A stretch of 12,787 bases of DNA from assembly GCA_015478945.1 (NCBI GenBank), contig JABUQX010053283.1:12501-25287 (forward strand), given 5' to 3'. The stretch comes from Trachelipus rathkii. Lineage: Eukaryota; Arthropoda; Malacostraca; Isopoda; Trachelipodidae. The notes below the pieces were generated by a model. The model had not been told where the DNA came from and did no database searches. It saw only the letters and a list, made by a program, of their open reading frames with translations. Below, one piece after another: positions 1 through 10,378 of this stretch (its first letter is position 1; every line of letters begins with the position of its first letter). A program made the position numbers and the translations under genes.

Positions 1-80
1 AATAATTGAGGAGATTTATTTATTTTTAATTTTTTCTTACATATGAACATATGCTTACATAGCATATATATATATATCTT

Positions 81-119
<39 letters not shown>

Positions 120-163
120 AATAACAGTAATACTAGCTTATTATATGTTTCTTTAATATATAT

Positions 164-206
<43 letters not shown>

Positions 207-310
207 TATATACCATATACTGCTGCTATTGCTATTACCACATATATATGCTTATATGTATAGCATATATATATATATATATATACTTATATATATCTTA
301 TAAATCAAAA
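1..310. repeat. Broken (TA)n microsatellite block
   Basis: Three or more runs of alternating TA (about 64-118, 168-204 and 241-297) are separated by short AT-rich spacers, one containing a small TGCTGC/TGCTAT stretch. Seen directly. There is no reading frame of interest. The arrays are imperfect, with interruptions such as CTT and CAT, so they look like old, mutated dinucleotide repeats. Confidence 0.9.
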
Positions 311-585
311 TAAAATCGGGAACGATTGGCTGGAGAAATTTTTTTTAAAAAAATTTCGATTCTATATATATATATATGTAAAAAAAAGAGTGGACGTCGA
401 CATGAGTTGATCTTGTCCATTAGTATAGCAGTTTTCAGGTAGGGCTTGGAGCATGAAACTGGTTGCAGGCACGAGGGCGAAATATCTGTGTTTTCTTCGC
501 TTTTGTTCCGCCACTTGAAGTGGATCTATGTCAAAAGCGCAATTATATAAAGAAAGAAAGAAAGGAAAGAAAAACAAAACTTAAG
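311..585. other. Unique non-coding stretch, nothing recognised
   Basis: This is a moderately complex segment between microsatellites. An open minus-strand frame of 71 codons (362-577) crosses it, but it begins and ends in low-complexity sequence and matches no family I recognise. A T-run/A-run inverted pair (about 339-355) could form a weak hairpin. I see no supported gene. Confidence 0.5.
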
Positions 586-664
586 TCTTATATATATCTT
601 TATATATATATATACATATATATATCTTTTTCTTTCTCTATATATATGTGTATTTCTCTCTCCA

Positions 665-702
<38 letters not shown>

Positions 703-785
703 TATATAACTTATACATATATATATAGCTCTTTCTGCTGCTCTTATGCTGCTGCTACTCTTTGCTGCTGCTGTATATATATGTA
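586..785. repeat. (TA)n array with CT-rich and GCTGCT interruptions
   Basis: Alternating TA runs are interrupted by CTTTCTCT-type pyrimidine tracts and, at about 728-772, by several CTGCTG/TGCTGC trinucleotide steps. Both strands are open here only because TA repeats translate as Tyr-Ile without stops. Confidence 0.9.
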
Positions 786-1310
786 ACTCCCAGTCCCATA
801 CTCTAGAAGAGCCACACAATCCATAATTTTAAAAACTACAATAGCTACCGGGAAAAGGAATACATTGCTGGAGATACTGGTAAAATTTTTAGTGCGGAAA
901 ATGTAAAAAAAAAAAAAAATCCAAAAACACAGCCTTTACAGCGAAAAGGAGCCATTTACATCTTCCACCCATGAGTGTCCTAGCACCAGAATCTGTAAAA
1001 AAATAAAAAAATAAAAAAATATTATTGCTAATAATTATAGTAATATGATTAGAGCCTATTTAGAGACCTTTTATTGGTTACTCGTTAAATTACTCACTTT
1101 CTATTAAAATTTTTCAACAAAACAAATTTTTACTTTACCTAGAATCCACAGCTAACCATTGTCATAGGACCCTACCATATCTCCCCATCGGAAGTTCATA
1201 CTAGGGCTACTGGTGGTATTTAGTCACTTGGGTTCCTCCACCTACACAGGGCTATGGAAAACGTGTGTTAAGTGAAACAGGCCTTTACATTGCCAGAGTA
1301 GCAATACTGT
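786..1310. other. AT-rich intergenic stretch, no gene seen
   Basis: Unique sequence with an A14 tract near 905-919 and a short AAAAAAT repeat near 998-1020. All frames are closed by frequent stops. No promoter, RNA gene or domain is recognised. Confidence 0.6.
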
Positions 1311-1314
1311 ATAA

Positions 1315-1317
<3 letters not shown>

Positions 1318-1380
<63 letters not shown>

Positions 1381-1386
1381 ATATAT

Positions 1387-1436
<50 letters not shown>
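1318..1436. repeat. Long (TA)n array with a central self-complementary interruption
   Basis: About 118 bp of nearly perfect TA is interrupted once by a CTATATATAG core near 1379-1390, which is itself palindromic. The whole block is self-complementary and could extrude as one hairpin. Confidence 0.92.
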
Positions 1437-1439
<3 letters not shown>

Positions 1440-1710
1440 CCTGTCCCAGCACCCCCAAAAAATAGCCAATTTTATACATTTTCTAACTAAAATTTTACAA
1501 GGTTCCAAAAATGTATTTCTTTTCTCTGTAGCTTTTGTAGTTTTCTAGATGTTTTTATTTTTATTATTTTTTTTTTACAGTTTCTCGGTAGAATTGCACT
1601 TGGGATTCCAGCAATGTGTGCACCGATGGATTTTGAAAGATATAGTTGAAATCTTCCCAGGAAGCTGGCTATATAGTATGTATGTAGCCTTAACATGCTA
1701 ACTGCTGCTA

Positions 1711-1712
<2 letters not shown>
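1437..1712. other. Unique non-coding stretch between TA arrays
   Basis: Mixed-composition sequence with a T-rich tract near 1553-1577. A 69-codon minus-strand frame (1487-1696) is open but has no recognisable domain, and its C-terminal half is Lys-rich because it reads the T-rich plus strand. I do not support it as a gene. Confidence 0.5.
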
Positions 1713-1801
<89 letters not shown>

Positions 1802-1828
1802 CTATATATATATATATATATATATAAC

Positions 1829-1859
<31 letters not shown>

Positions 1860-1880
1860 GCATACTATATATATATATAT
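1713..1880. repeat. Interrupted (TA)n arrays
   Basis: TA dinucleotide runs are broken by TATG, AACTATA, ACTACCTTA and GCATAC. Seen directly. There is no coding potential beyond repeat-driven open frames. Confidence 0.9.
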
Positions 1881-1965
1881 AATAGCATAATAACCAATAG
1901 CATAGGAAGTGTTAATTACAGTACATGTATAAAGACTTAAAATAGGCTATATGTTAATAGAATAT

Positions 1966-3053
<1,088 letters not shown>

Positions 3054-3055
<2 letters not shown>

Positions 3056-3339
3056 TACCCAGTGAAATTTTCGATTTATTCTACGAGGTATAATTGTGGG
3101 AAATTGAAGGGACAATGTGTTATTATTCCTTATCAGGCAATTTCCCTACAACTTGTGATAAGTATTTTTGCTTGTAAAATCCTATGAGCTCTGATTGCCA
3201 TAATATCTTATAAGTTGGTAGTTGGATCTTCTTATAAGTCGGTGTATCTTATAAATTCCTACAATCCAGGAGGAGCCTTCATATGGGGACCAACATTTCC
3301 CACATTTCTCCCCACATTTGGCTTACAATTTTTTTTTGT
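3054..3339. other. Unique non-coding sequence upstream of retroelement fragment
   Basis: No supported gene. CTTATAAGT-like motifs recur near 3208-3215, 3231-3238 and 3248-3254 (TCTTATAAGTTGG, TCTTATAAGTCGG, TCTTATAAATTCC), giving a weak ~20-bp periodicity. Confidence 0.45.
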
Positions 3340-3625
3340 TGGGGGGTAAATGAGAGAATAAATGAAAGTAGGTTGAGATGGTTTGGTCATATAATTGTTA
3401 TCAGGATGCGGGACGGGGATCCAACTCAAATGTGTTGGGAATCGACCGGCTGGGAGACCGAAGAAAAAGTGGATTGAATCAGTGAACGAATATCTGAAGG
3501 ATAGAGGTGTGAGTTTGGCAGAGGCGAGAATAAAGGTGCATAATAGGAGTGAATGGAGGGGTTTTGTGAGGGGGTATGGTTGTGGCCCACCTGGGCCAGT
3601 TGATGAACCCTACACTCCATGTTGA
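3340..3625 (+). pseudogene. Non-LTR retrotransposon ORF2 C-terminal tail, 5'-truncated and frameshifted
   Basis: The tail of a LINE-type polyprotein is readable in two frames. The first frame (to about 3425) gives SRLRWFGHIIVIRMRDGDP, matching the RLRWFGHV.RM motif found after the reverse transcriptase domain in many animal non-LTR elements. A +1 shift near 3425-3440 then exposes the next conserved block, GNRPAGRPKKKWIESV, followed by KDRGVSLAEA and RSEWRGFV, with a TGA stop at 3623. The endonuclease and polymerase parts are missing, as expected for a 5'-truncated insertion. The family (for example RTE, Jockey or CR1 type) cannot be fixed from the tail alone. A dead mobile-element copy, not a host gene. 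Confidence 0.85.
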
Positions 3626-4273
3626 AATGATTAGGAAATAACAATTTTGAATTTGGAAAATTTTCACTGTTGACCAGTGAATTATTTCTTAAGATTATAA
3701 TGTAGCTTAGATTGTAATAATATATATTTACAAATAGATATTTCTTATTCAAAAGTCATTTCAATAAATATCTTGTAGAATAAATAGTTTTAATAATTTG
3801 TTTCAAATTATATTCAAGTTTCATATGATGAGAATTAAAAATATAAGAAATATTGTACTTAGTCTAAGATACGAGTTTTTACCTGGAGTTTGTTTGTGTC
3901 AGCAATATAAGAAAGATAGTTCGTAGCAATATTAGTGACAAATAAACACCTTTGCAATGTCACTGGATATAATAGTATATAACTTGAAGGATTCCAAGTC
4001 TTTATTTGCGATTAAAATATGAATAGAAATTATGATTTATTGTTCTGATAAATCATTTAAATTAGTTTCACAATTTATTCTTGAGAAAGCTGGACAACAG
4101 CTGTAAGATAAAGGACATATATTTTGAACACTGTTCTATAATATAATCACTGGATCTCATAAGTATCGGGAGCTATTAAAATAACTTGATTTGTAATAAT
4201 GACACAATAACAGAATTAACATAAGTTACACTCACAGACAATCGATCTGGACGCGTCCTGCGTCTATCAACTT
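3626..4273. other. AT-rich intergenic sequence, possible retroelement 3' flank
   Basis: About 650 bp of AT-rich unique DNA follow the retroelement stop. The first part may be its 3' untranslated tail, but I see no clear terminal poly(A) or short tandem tail that would fix the end. All frames are closed. Confidence 0.45.
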
Positions 4274-4716
4274 AGAACTAAGACTCTCCGAAAAGGATTT
4301 CAGGAGTCAAACTCAAACAGGACTCTCGAGTCGGAACTCTGGAGAAAGACTCTTAAATTAGGGATGCCGCAAGAAGACCGATATATATCGATATTGATAT
4401 TTTTTTTCGATAGTATCGAAAAAATATCGATGATATTTTTTCAGCCTATATATCGATATATCGATGTTTTATCCTCAGTATCGAATCAACGATATATTTT
4501 TTTTTACTTCTAGAAATTTGATTACTGTTTCCACAAAGATTCTTTTTAAGGCAAAATGTGGTGTATTTTTCAGGCGTGTTTGGATAGTGGGTACATTTTG
4601 TCTGACTTAGGAGTAATAGGGAAGGAGGTCAGATAATTATACAAGAGAAGAAGTAGAGGCCTATAGGGGAAGAACAATTTTCATGAAATATACCTATTTC
4701 AAATTAGATGTTTATA
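4274..4716. repeat. Tandem duplication, copy 1 (CGATA-palindrome unit)
   Basis: First of two near-identical units (second at 4723-5163), offset 449 bp. Each starts AGAACTAAGACTCTCCG and ends ATTAGATGTTTATA. The 5' part has several GACTCT/GGACTCTCGAGTC motifs. The centre (about 4364-4500) is a cluster of CGATATATCGA-type palindromes starting at TTAGGGATGCCGC, followed by a unique 3' part. The GGGATG start followed by CGATA palindromes resembles the termini of some hAT-type transposons, but no transposase is present, so this is tentative. Confidence 0.85.
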
Positions 4717-4722
4717 GAACTA

Positions 4723-5163
4723 AGAACTAAGACTCTCCGAAAAGGATTTCAGGAGTCAAACTCAAACAGGACTCTCGAGTCGGAACTCTGGAGAAAGACT
4801 CTTAAATTAGGGATGCCGCAAGAAGACCGATATATATCGATATTGATATTTTTTTCGATAGTATCGAAAAAATATCGATGATATTTTTTCAGCCTATATA
4901 TCGATATATCGATGTTTTATCCTCAGTATCGAATCAACGATATATTTTTTTTTACTTCTAGAAATTTTGATTTTTCTTTTTCATAAAATAACATTTAAGC
5001 AAAATGTGTGTATTTTTCAGGCGTGTTTGGATAGTGGGTACATTTTGTCTGACTTAGGAGTAATAGGGAAGGAGGTCAGATAATTATACAAGAGAAGAAG
5101 TAGAGGCCTATAGGGGAAGAACAATTTTCATGAAATATACCTATTTCAAATTAGATGTTTATA
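4723..5163. repeat. Tandem duplication, copy 2 (CGATA-palindrome unit)
   Basis: Second copy of the unit at 4274-4716. Most of it is identical to copy 1. The main divergence is a short patch after TTCTAGAAATTT (copy 1 about 4510-4560, copy 2 about 4960-5010), where substitutions and small indels concentrate, plus homopolymer length changes. Such localised difference suggests a duplication followed by local conversion or replacement, or a consensus error in one copy. Confidence 0.85.
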
Positions 5164-5378
5164 AAAAGTAATGAAAGTATCCTATATAATACAGGGCAAC
5201 ACTAGTTATTGATATTTGGGTTAAATCTTTAATTAAATTTTAATTTACTCTGAAATTAGAAATGCTTAAATTTATATGTGAAGATTTTCCACTTTACTCG
5301 AAGATTTACTCCCTATCTAAAATCACCTTCACTGCTAATTCAGGGCCATGATTAGTGTTTACTTTAAAAAGGTTATAA
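5164..5378. other. AT-rich unique spacer
   Basis: No open frame, RNA or motif recognised between the tandem duplication and the next TA array. Confidence 0.5.
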
Positions 5379-5382
5379 TATA

Positions 5383-5421
<39 letters not shown>

Positions 5422-5495
5422 ATATATAATTATATATAATAATATATATATAGATTATATATATATAATATAATTAATATATATATATTATTTAT

Positions 5496-5536
<41 letters not shown>
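5379..5536. repeat. Interrupted (TA)n array
   Basis: Alternating TA with frequent TATTATA and TAATTA phase breaks, so the two halves are out of register. An old, decayed dinucleotide repeat. Confidence 0.9.
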
Positions 5537-5537
<1 letters not shown>

Positions 5538-5565
5538 GGGTAAAACTTAAGTTTCTGTCTGACCT

Positions 5566-5602
5566 GAAATCGATCGATATATCGATAATATATCGATATC
5601 AG
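5566..5602. repeat. Isolated CGATA palindrome cluster
   Basis: Several overlapping ATCGAT and CGATATATCG palindromes in under 40 bp, of the same type as in the 449-bp tandem units. It may be a solo relic of that repeat's palindromic end. Confidence 0.5.
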
Positions 5603-5677
5603 TATGTAGGTCAGTGAAACATGAAACTAAGCCTGTTTTACACCCACCTGTCCTTTTTACCCCTAGAATTTGGGCAA

Positions 5678-5742
5678 ACCAAATTTTTTGAGAGAACCCA
5701 AATTTTTTGAGAACCCAAATGTTTTGAGAACCCTAATTTATA
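5678..5742. repeat. Three-copy 17-18-bp direct repeat
   Basis: AAATTTTTTGAGAGAACCC, AAATTTTTTGAGAACCC and AAATGTTTTGAGAACCC follow each other directly, with a weaker GGGCAAACC start. Function unknown. Confidence 0.8.
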
Positions 5743-5760
5743 TGCACTATGTAGCTTTTT

Positions 5761-5825
5761 GACGCCCCTTCGCAAGAAGGGCGCGCCAGAACGGTGCGAG
5801 GGCAACCGCGTACGTCCTCCCCCTA
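5761..5825. other. GC-rich hairpin island
   Basis: GCCCCTT (5764-5770) can pair with AAGGGC (5777-5782) around a short CGCAAG loop. The following 40 bp are also unusually GC-rich (GCGCGCC, ACCGCGTACG). This stands out in very AT-rich DNA. No tRNA A/B box or cloverleaf fits, so I leave it unassigned. Confidence 0.5.
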
Positions 5826-6090
5826 TTTTTTTGGCCCCTTAAGAAAGCTTAGCCCTTTTTTTATTGGATATTTTGGCGCTTGATAATTTCGGTTTTGGGC
5901 TTGAAATTTCGCCTTGATAACCCGATCAGGGCTGAAATGACTAATTACTTAAAGGTCTGTTGAAGGGATTAACTTTGAGACTTTCATGCCCGGTACCATG
6001 GACCGCTTGCATTTGGAGGTACTGTCCCATTAACATGAGGTGATGTAGGAACCTGTATTGTATCATCGTTCCTAACTTAATTATCCATCC
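5826..6090. other. Unique mixed-composition sequence, no gene identified
   Basis: Includes homopolymer T runs and a relatively complex block (about 5930-6085) without stop-free coding frames that look protein-like. The minus-strand open frame extending from 6168 starts inside a CA repeat, giving Cys/Val-rich sequence, and is not credible. Confidence 0.5.
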
Positions 6091-6220
6091 ACCCTCAACA
6101 CACCAACAACACACCACACACAACACACACACACACACACAACCACAGCACACACACACCACACACACACTCTCACCCTAGCCCATCTTTTACCACTACA
6201 ACCACTACACACACCTCACG
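6091..6220. repeat. CA-rich low-complexity tract
   Basis: ACACACAC and CCACAACAC runs with strong C/A bias on the plus strand. Degenerate (CA)n. Confidence 0.85.
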
Positions 6221-6353
6221 TGGAAATCAAAATAATAATAATAATAATAAAAAATATAATAAAATAATAATAATAAATAATAATATTTAATAAATAATAA
6301 TATAATTATAAATAATAATATTATATAAATATAGATATAATATATAATAAATA

Positions 6354-6397
<44 letters not shown>

Positions 6398-6586
6398 TAT
6401 AATATTATATATAATATAAGTATTATATATATAATATATTAGCGATGGCACGTGGAATGTTCCCTTGAATTCGCAGTGACTGACCCACACACACACCAAC
6501 ACACACACAAATTATTAGTATAATAATAATTAAATAATAATAATAAATGAGTAAGAATAATAATAATAATAATAATAATATAAATA

Positions 6587-6617
<31 letters not shown>

Positions 6618-6714
6618 TGAAAAATTTATAAAAATAATTTATTAAATAAATTATATATATATATATATTATATATTATATGAGATATACTATATATATAT
6701 ATTATATATATATT

Positions 6715-6774
<60 letters not shown>

Positions 6775-6836
6775 ATAAATATATAATTACTATTATTATA
6801 TATATATACTATAATATATTTTAACATATTTTTTCA
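6221..6836. repeat. Mixed (TAA)n, (TA)n and CA simple-sequence block
   Basis: TAATAA-type arrays (about 6226-6310, 6500-6620) and TA arrays (about 6350-6440, 6650-6825) alternate. A short non-repeat insert near 6440-6480 (GCGATGGCACGTGG) is followed by another CACACA run. No gene. Confidence 0.9.
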
Positions 6837-7575
6837 CTCTCAACCATACACTTAACACTCACACTTATACACACTTACACTTACCCATACACACTACAAA
6901 CTCGCGACTTATACACACTTACACGATTGACCCATAGACACTTACCACTTACACTTACCCACCCAAAGCCATAGGACACTTAACACTTACACTCACACAC
7001 AGATACACACCTACACACACACACAGCCATAGACACACACACACTCACACACAGATACATACACACACACCTACACCCAGCCATAGCCACTTATACACAC
7101 TTACACCACCATAGACACTTATACACAACTTACACTTAACCATAGTCCACTTACACTCCACATAGAACATATACACTATAACATACACCACACAGCATAC
7201 ACAATTACTAGACCCATACACCTACCACCCTACACCCACCCATCACATAGACACATACACCCATACCTAGACATACACTCACCTACACCTACACACCCGG
7301 CCATAGACACTTACACTTTACACTCACACACAAGATTACACTTATACTACCCAATATACACTTACCACTATAACACTCACACACAGAACACATACACTTG
7401 CGCTTACAACACACCACACACAGATACACCACGCACTACACCACCATAGCCACTTATACACACTTACACTCACCCATAACATTATACCCTTACACTTAAA
7501 CCCATGAATCACTTACACTCACACACTTAGACACTTACACTCACACATAGACACTTACACTCACACACACAACTC
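6837..7575. repeat. Degenerate CACTTACAC/CATAGACAC minisatellite
   Basis: About 740 bp of tandemly repeated CACTTACACT, CATAGACACTTACAC and CACACACAGATACAC words. The plus strand is almost free of G except for the recurring CATAG word, a marked strand asymmetry. The last copies (about 7505-7575) reappear in reverse complement near 10131-10165, so the foldback element at 7535-10165 begins within or next to this array. Confidence 0.88.
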
Positions 7576-7579
7576 GATT

Positions 7580-7800
7580 ATCTTATGCCTCAACTTTGTT
7601 GGTCTCAACTTTGATGGCTCAACTTTGTCGGCTCAGCTTTTGATGGTTCATCTTTGATGACTCATCTTTGAGCCGTCATTCTTTGATTCCACCTATAATT
7701 GATGGCACCTATATTGATGGCTCATCTTTGTCGGTTCATCTTTGAATGTTCATCTTTGAATGACTCAGATTCATTGATGGTTCAAACTTGATGGTTCCCA
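7580..7800. repeat. TTTGATGGCTCA minisatellite, left arm
   Basis: Roughly fifteen degenerate copies of a ~14-16-bp unit of the type CTCAACTTTGATGG / TTCATCTTTGATGA. The mirror copy is at about 9905-10110. Confidence 0.85.
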
Positions 7801-7804
7801 AACC

Positions 7805-8130
7805 CTGAGCCTAGAATAGTCCTAATATTGGTGTCTACCCCATATGTTATAAAGGTATGAGGAATCGATTGGTGTATATTTTACGCAACGTTGCTGGATG
7901 CTCCTAGTAGAGCTTAAGCTTTTCTAGCCACCTCTGATCATAGAATATCCCTAATATTGAAGCCTACCCCTACATGTTATAAGGTATGAGGAGTCGAATG
8001 GTGTATATTATAAGTTGCTAGATTGCTTCCTACTATGAGTAGCAGTTTTTCCAGCTTTTTTCTAACCTTTTCTAGCCACGCCAAATTCCTATCATAGAAC
8101 AACTTCGAATATTGATGTCTTCCCTAGGTC
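7805..8130. repeat. Three ~130-150-bp tandem subrepeats in left arm
   Basis: Units begin near 7813, 7940 and 8092 with TAGAATAGTCCTAATATTG, ATAGAATATCCCTAATATTG and ATAGAACAACTTCGAATATTG. Each continues with a CTACCCC...TTATAA..GTATGAGG block (absent in the last) and ends with TTTTCTAGCCAC. Counterparts on the right arm lie in about 9590-9900. Confidence 0.75.
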
Positions 8131-8300
8131 ATAAGCTGCCCACCAGGCGCAGCATGTGCCCTCCGCACAAAGTCAGACGAACACCGCACCGTAGTGCGGA
8201 CCCGCCGCGTTCCCGCCCGCGCGTGCGCCCGCAGGCGCAATATTTCCCGGCCGCCGCCCGCCGCGTGGGCCCGCAGGCGCAAATAATTCCGCCGCGAACG
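8130..8300. repeat. GC-rich block of left arm
   Basis: An island of CCGCC/GCGCCCGCAGGCGCAA sequence in AT-rich surroundings, with GCCCGCAGGCGCAA occurring twice (about 8228 and 8270). The plus-strand frame 8112-8318 is open only across this block and is Arg/Pro-rich. Its mirror at 9425-9580 has a different length and codes differently, which argues against a protein. Confidence 0.7.
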
Positions 8301-8599
8301 AAAAATATATCAATGTAAACTATTCAAAGAATTTCATTTCAAAATATACTATGAAGTCATTCATTTTATTCATACTTAACATTTGTATTAAAAAAACTAT
8401 TACTTTACATAACTTAAAACAGCTAAAACAGTAAAATCAATAGCTTAATTCCTAGCAGCGAGGGATAGAAGGCTTTGTTTTACTGCGTTACTGCTTTACT
8501 GCCTTTAACTCATATATTTGATTAAACATTTTTTTCTTTTTATATTTTTTATTAAAAAATAAAAAGTATTAAAACAAAAATAAAAAGTATAAAAAGAAA

Positions 8600-9310
8600 A
8601 CATAATGTAAAATATATGAGCTTAAGCAGTAAAAGCATATGAGTTAGCAGTTAAAAACAGTAAACATATGATATAAAGCAGAAAAACAGTAAATCAAAAG
8701 CCTACTAATTCCCTTTGTTGCTAGGCAACGCTTAAATTGATTTACTGACTTACTTGCTAAGGTATGAATGTTAAAATTATATGAGTTTCAAAGCAGTAAA
8801 AATATTATTAAAGCATTAAAGCAGTTAAAACAAAATCTTACTAATCCCTTTGTTGCTAGGCAAAAACGTTATTGATTTACTGATTTACTGACTTTAAGGA
8901 TGTAATTGTTAAGTAAATATGATGAGTTAAAAGCAGGTAAAAACATATTGAGTTAAAGCAGTAAAGCAGTAAAACAAAAGCATCCTAATCCCTTTGTTGC
9001 TGTGTAACAGCTCTATTGATTACTGTTTTACTGCTTTAAGGTCTGTAAAAGTAATGTTTTAATAAAAATTTCGTTACATTATAGGTAAATAAATGTTTAT
9101 ATACCAGGACACTCTATGTTTTATCTTCTTACATACAATTTTTAAAATTTAAATTAAAAAAGTATTAAATAAAAAATATAAAAGAAAAAATATTTTAATA
9201 AAATATATTGAGTTTAAAACAGTAAATCAGTATAACAGTAAAACAAAGCCTTACTATTCCCTCTGCTGCTAGGCAATTAAGCTATTGATTTACTGTTTTC
9301 TGTTTTAAGT
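8600..9310. repeat. Central palindromic tandem repeats of the foldback element
   Basis: Four copies of a motif like CCCTTTGTTGCTAGGCAA occur near 8711, 8846, 8990 and 9258 (spacing about 135, 144 and 268). Each is flanked on the left by AAAGCAGTAAAACAGTAAAAC and on the right by GATTTACTG...TTTACTGCTTTAA, which are complementary. Every unit is therefore an inverted repeat, and its centre GTTGCTAGGCAAC is itself a palindrome. A reversed copy lies at about 8420-8515. Confidence 0.8.
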
Positions 9311-9424
9311 TATGTTGAAGTATTATTTTAATTAAAGTTAGTATGAAATAAAAAAATAGATGATCATTAGTATATTGAAATGAAAAATTCTTTGAATAGT
9401 TTACATTGATATCATATTTTTCGT

Positions 9425-9580
9425 TCGCGCGGGATATTGCGCCTGCGGTTGGAGGGCGGCATCGATCGCGCCCGCAAGTGTCGGGGTGCTGAATCGGTAG
9501 CCGGAATCGAGCAACACCTGCGGTGCGATCTGTTCGTCTGACTTTGTGCGGAGGGACCATGCTGCGCCCTGGTGGTCCGC
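9425..9580. repeat. GC-rich block of right arm
   Basis: Reverse-complement counterpart of 8130-8300, sharing GTTCGTCTGACTTTGTGCGGAGG and TTGCGCCTGCGG. The middle portion differs substantially in sequence and length between arms. A 92-codon minus-strand frame (9282-9560) crosses it into the AT-rich arm and has no recognisable domain. Confidence 0.7.
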
Positions 9581-9904
9581 TTATGACCTAGGGGAAGACA
9601 TCAATATTAGAGTTGTTCTATGATGTAGGATTTGGGGTGCGTGCTAGAAAAGGTTAGAAAAAGCTGGAAAATGCTAACTTCATAGTAGGAAAGACTATGC
9701 AACTTATAATATACCACCAGTCGGACTCCATCAATACCTTATAACATAGGGTAGGCTTCAATATTAGTGATATTATGATCAAGCGTAGGCTAGAAAAAGC
9801 TAACGCATACTAGGAAGCATCCTAGCACTTGTAATATCCACCAATCGATTCCTCATACCTTATAACATAGGGGTAGACACCAATATTAGGACTGTTCTCA
9901 GAGG

Positions 9905-10110
9905 TTGGGAACCATCAAAGTTGACACCATCAAAGTAAATCTGAGTCATCAAAGATAACCCATCAAGATGCAAACAAAGATGACGTCATCAAAGATGACC
10001 CATCAATATAGGTGGAATCAAAGATGACGGCCTCAAAGATGAGTCATCAAAGATAACCATCAAAGCTGAGTCCGACAAAGTTGAGCCATCCAAAGTTGAG
10101 CCAAACAAAA
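9905..10110. repeat. CATCAAAGATGA minisatellite, right arm
   Basis: Reverse-complement form of the TTTGATG minisatellite at 7580-7800, with units such as GACCATCAAAGTTGAC and GAGTCATCAAAGATAACC. Confidence 0.85.
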
Positions 10111-10165
10111 GTGGCAGCGATTAAATCGGGGTGTGTGAGTGTAAGTTGTCATGTGTGAGTGTACC

Positions 10166-10378
10166 GTCGTTCATACTGCCTGAGTTACAGAGAGTAATGA
10201 AAAATGTTAATCTCTGATTATGAAACATGATATATAGTTTTAGAGTAAAGAGTGTTCTCTAATTCTGTCGATTTTCATTTCGAAACTCAAGAAAAGTAAC
10301 GACACTTCCTTATTTAAATATCATCACACAAGGGGGGAAATTAAGTCTTAAGCGCATATTAAAAAGTTTTATAAAAGA
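10166..10378. other. Unique sequence flanking the foldback element
   Basis: Outside the inverted arm the sequence changes to moderately complex, non-repetitive DNA. Only short minus-strand open stretches are seen. No feature is assigned. Confidence 0.4.

Larger units (their letters stand above)
7535..10165. mobile_element. 2.6-kb foldback element with ~1-kb inverted arms
   Basis: The left arm (about 7535-8600) is repeated in reverse complement as the right arm (about 9120-10165). The correspondence can be followed in order: CACTTACACTCACACA minisatellite, TTTGATG minisatellite, CCTAATATTGGTGTCTACCC blocks, CATAGAACAACT...ATATTGATGTCTTCCC, the GC-rich block with CTCCGCACAAAGTCAGACGAAC, AACGAAAAATAT...CAATGTAAACTATTCAAAGAAT, then AGTAAAACA/TTTACTG motifs and A/T-rich DNA. 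The arms differ by many single-base indels and a diverged GC-rich core. No transposase, integrase or polymerase frame lies inside, so it is a non-autonomous foldback-type element or an inverted duplication. Target-site duplications could not be identified because the outer ends lie in simple repeats. Confidence 0.85.

Noticed and set aside
3426..3752. Minus-strand frames of 62 and 108 codons
   Set aside because: Antisense shadows of the retrotransposon tail, which has clear conserved motifs on the plus strand.
5761..5825. GC-rich hairpin considered as a tRNA or tRNA-derived SINE
   Set aside because: No B-box (GGTTCGANTCC) and no cloverleaf could be fitted.
5941..6168. Minus-strand Cys/Val-rich frame
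   Set aside because: Its start is translated CA repeat; the rest has no known domain.
8112..8318. Arg/Pro-rich plus-strand frame and its minus-strand mirror at 9282-9560
   Set aside because: Both arise from the GC-rich block in the inverted arms. The two arm copies encode different residues, with no shared protein constraint.
8600..9310. Regularly spaced repeats considered as a CRISPR array
   Set aside because: Units are ~135-145 bp, internally palindromic and degenerate, with no uniform short repeats and spacers or cas genes, and the DNA appears eukaryotic.
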